Program-made: the position numbers and the translations under genes
Notes under the pieces: generated by a model
What the model was told of the DNA's origin: nothing
The model's database searches: none
What the model saw: only the letters and a program-made list of their open reading frames with translations
Assembly: GCA_021442845.1 (NCBI GenBank)
Contig: JABUSD010000207.1
Coordinates: 1 to 6,171, forward strand
DNA from: Holdemanella sp.
Lineage (GTDB): Bacteria; Bacillota_I; Bacilli_A; Erysipelotrichales; Erysipelotrichaceae
Reading direction: 5' to 3'
Length of the DNA: 6,171 nucleotides
Part shown: positions 5,204 through 6,171 of the stretch, piece by piece
Numbering within the stretch: position 1 is the first letter of the stretch
How the letters are laid out: every line of letters starts with the position of its first letter

Positions 5204-6171
5204 ATGAAATTTATTGGTAGGGCTGAATATATAAAAAAGTTAGAAAAACAAATAAATACAGATGATTTATCTTTTTCATTAATTTATGGTCGCAGAAGGG
5301 TTGGAAAGAGTGAATTGGTAAAACAGATTATTCGAACATCCAATGTGAAGAGCATTTACTTTGAATGCAAACAAGTTGCTGAAAAGAGCAATGTTCAAAG
5401 TCTTGGAATGATTGTATCTGAAGTCTTTGATCTTCCTAAGCTTGGCTTTAACGATATAGAATCATTATTGTCATATATATTCCAATTAGCTGAAAAAGAG
5501 AAAATAATCCTTGTTCTTGATGAATACCCATATCTAAGAGAATCTATAAGAGGGCTTGACAGCATTATCCAATCCATCGTAGATAAATATAAGGAATCTT
5601 CTAAATGCAAACTGATTCTATTAGGATCTTATGTTGATATCATGAAATCCTTATTGGAACATGAAAATCCATTATATGGAAGAATTGATCTTGTTATCAA
5701 CCTAAAACAAATGGACTATTATGAATCCTCTATGTTTTATCCAGAGTTTAGTCCAGAGGATAAAGTAAGAATCTATTCTGTTTTTGGTGGCATTCCCTAT
5801 TATAATCGATTAATCGATGATAAAAAAAGTGTAAAAGAAAACATAATTGAATTGATTGCATCTCCTGATGCAAGATTTGAAAATGAAATATTAGGTTATC
5901 TAAATGCAGAAATTTCTAAAATGATGAATGCCAATGAGGTATTTGATGCCTTGGCAAAAGGATTCTCTAAATACAGTGATATTAAATCTCAGTCACACGT
6001 TTCAAGTGGTCCTACCTTAATTGACGTCCTTGACAAGTTAATTCGTATGGAAATCATAGAAAAGACATCCCCTATTAACGATCCTGGCAATAAGAAAAAA
6101 ATGCGATATCATGTGATTGATAATCTTTCCTTATTCTACTTTAGATATATCTATAAATATCTTTCTCAGCT
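5204..6171 (+). CDS. Archaeal-type ATPase (ATPase_2 / DUF234 family), 3' end outside window
   Basis: The frame is open from ATG 5204 to the window end (322 codons seen). The start has a strong AAGGAGG (5188-5194). The protein begins MKFIGRAEYIKKLE, the F-x-GR-x-x-E-L-type opening of this family, followed by Walker A GRRRVGKS (29-36) and Walker B IILVLDEYPYL (101-111, Asp106-Glu107). LLGSYVDIM (139-147) is the sensor-1 region and FGGIPYYNRL (194-203) is a family signature. A winged-helix-like segment (about 245-290) leads into RYHVIDNLSLFYFRYIY (301-317), which marks the start of the DUF234-type C-terminal domain. Complete relatives are about 450-470 residues, so roughly the last third is missing. 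The family's function in bacteria is unclear. It differs in architecture from the DUF4143 ATPase at 2361-3689. Expression is probably controlled by the dyad elements at 5112-5200. Confidence 0.88.
   Translation, partial: MKFIGRAEYIKKLEKQINTDDLSFSLIYGRRRVGKSELVKQIIRTSNVKSIYFECKQVAEKSNVQSLGMIVSEVFDLPKLGFNDIESLLSYIFQLAEKEKIILVLDEYPYLRESIRGLDSIIQSIVDKYKESSKCKLILLGSYVDIMKSLLEHENPLYGRIDLVINLKQMDYYESSMFYPEFSPEDKVRIYSVFGGIPYYNRLIDDKKSVKENIIELIASPDARFENEILGYLNAEISKMMNANEVFDALAKGFSKYSDIKSQSHVSSGPTLIDVLDKLIRMEIIEKTSPINDPGNKKKMRYHVIDNLSLFYFRYIYKYLSQ

Noticed and set aside
5395..5610. 71-residue frame on the - strand
   Set aside because: It is antisense to the ATPase gene starting at 5204, whose Walker motifs clearly mark the coding strand.

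Overview
This is a low-GC, AT-rich window. Codon choice and gene families point to a Bacillota (Firmicutes) chromosome. An Erysipelotrichia-like gut bacterium is plausible, but nothing here fixes the genus. There are seven protein genes, two of them cut by the window edges. I see no RNA genes, insertion sequences, CRISPR arrays or phage genes.

Left block (1-2290, + strand): a tight three-gene unit. It runs from an HD-domain phosphohydrolase (5' end outside the window), through a protein resembling the NdpA/YejK nucleoid-associated family, to a radical SAM enzyme with a short SPASM-like C-terminal cysteine cluster. The gaps are 14 bp and a 4-bp ATGA overlap, so the genes are probably co-transcribed and the last two translationally coupled. 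A hairpin usable in both directions (2322-2362) closes this unit and also the gene that converges on it.

Middle block (2361-5049, - strand), in transcription order: a small lipoprotein (4582-5049), a YggC-like P-loop nucleoside/uridine-kinase-type protein (3797-4537), then an AAA_14/DUF4143 ATPase (2361-3689). A 9-bp hairpin separates the lipoprotein and kinase genes. The DUF4143 ATPase has its own upstream region, built from three imperfect 33-bp direct repeats. Two of these contain promoter-like sequences, and the third supplies the ribosome-binding site.

Right block (5050-6171): a divergent intergenic region with a compound dyad-symmetric site (5112-5148) between a leftward promoter for the lipoprotein and a good rightward promoter. 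The rightward promoter drives a second ATPase, of the archaeal-type ATPase_2/DUF234 family, which runs off the window end. That gene starts at 5204, and a smaller inverted repeat surrounds its Shine-Dalgarno sequence.

No gene order here matches a defence system or biosynthetic cluster known to me. The observations most worth following are the two regulatory regions and the HD / NdpA-like / radical SAM coupling. Functions are assigned from motif reading and remembered family features, not from database searches.
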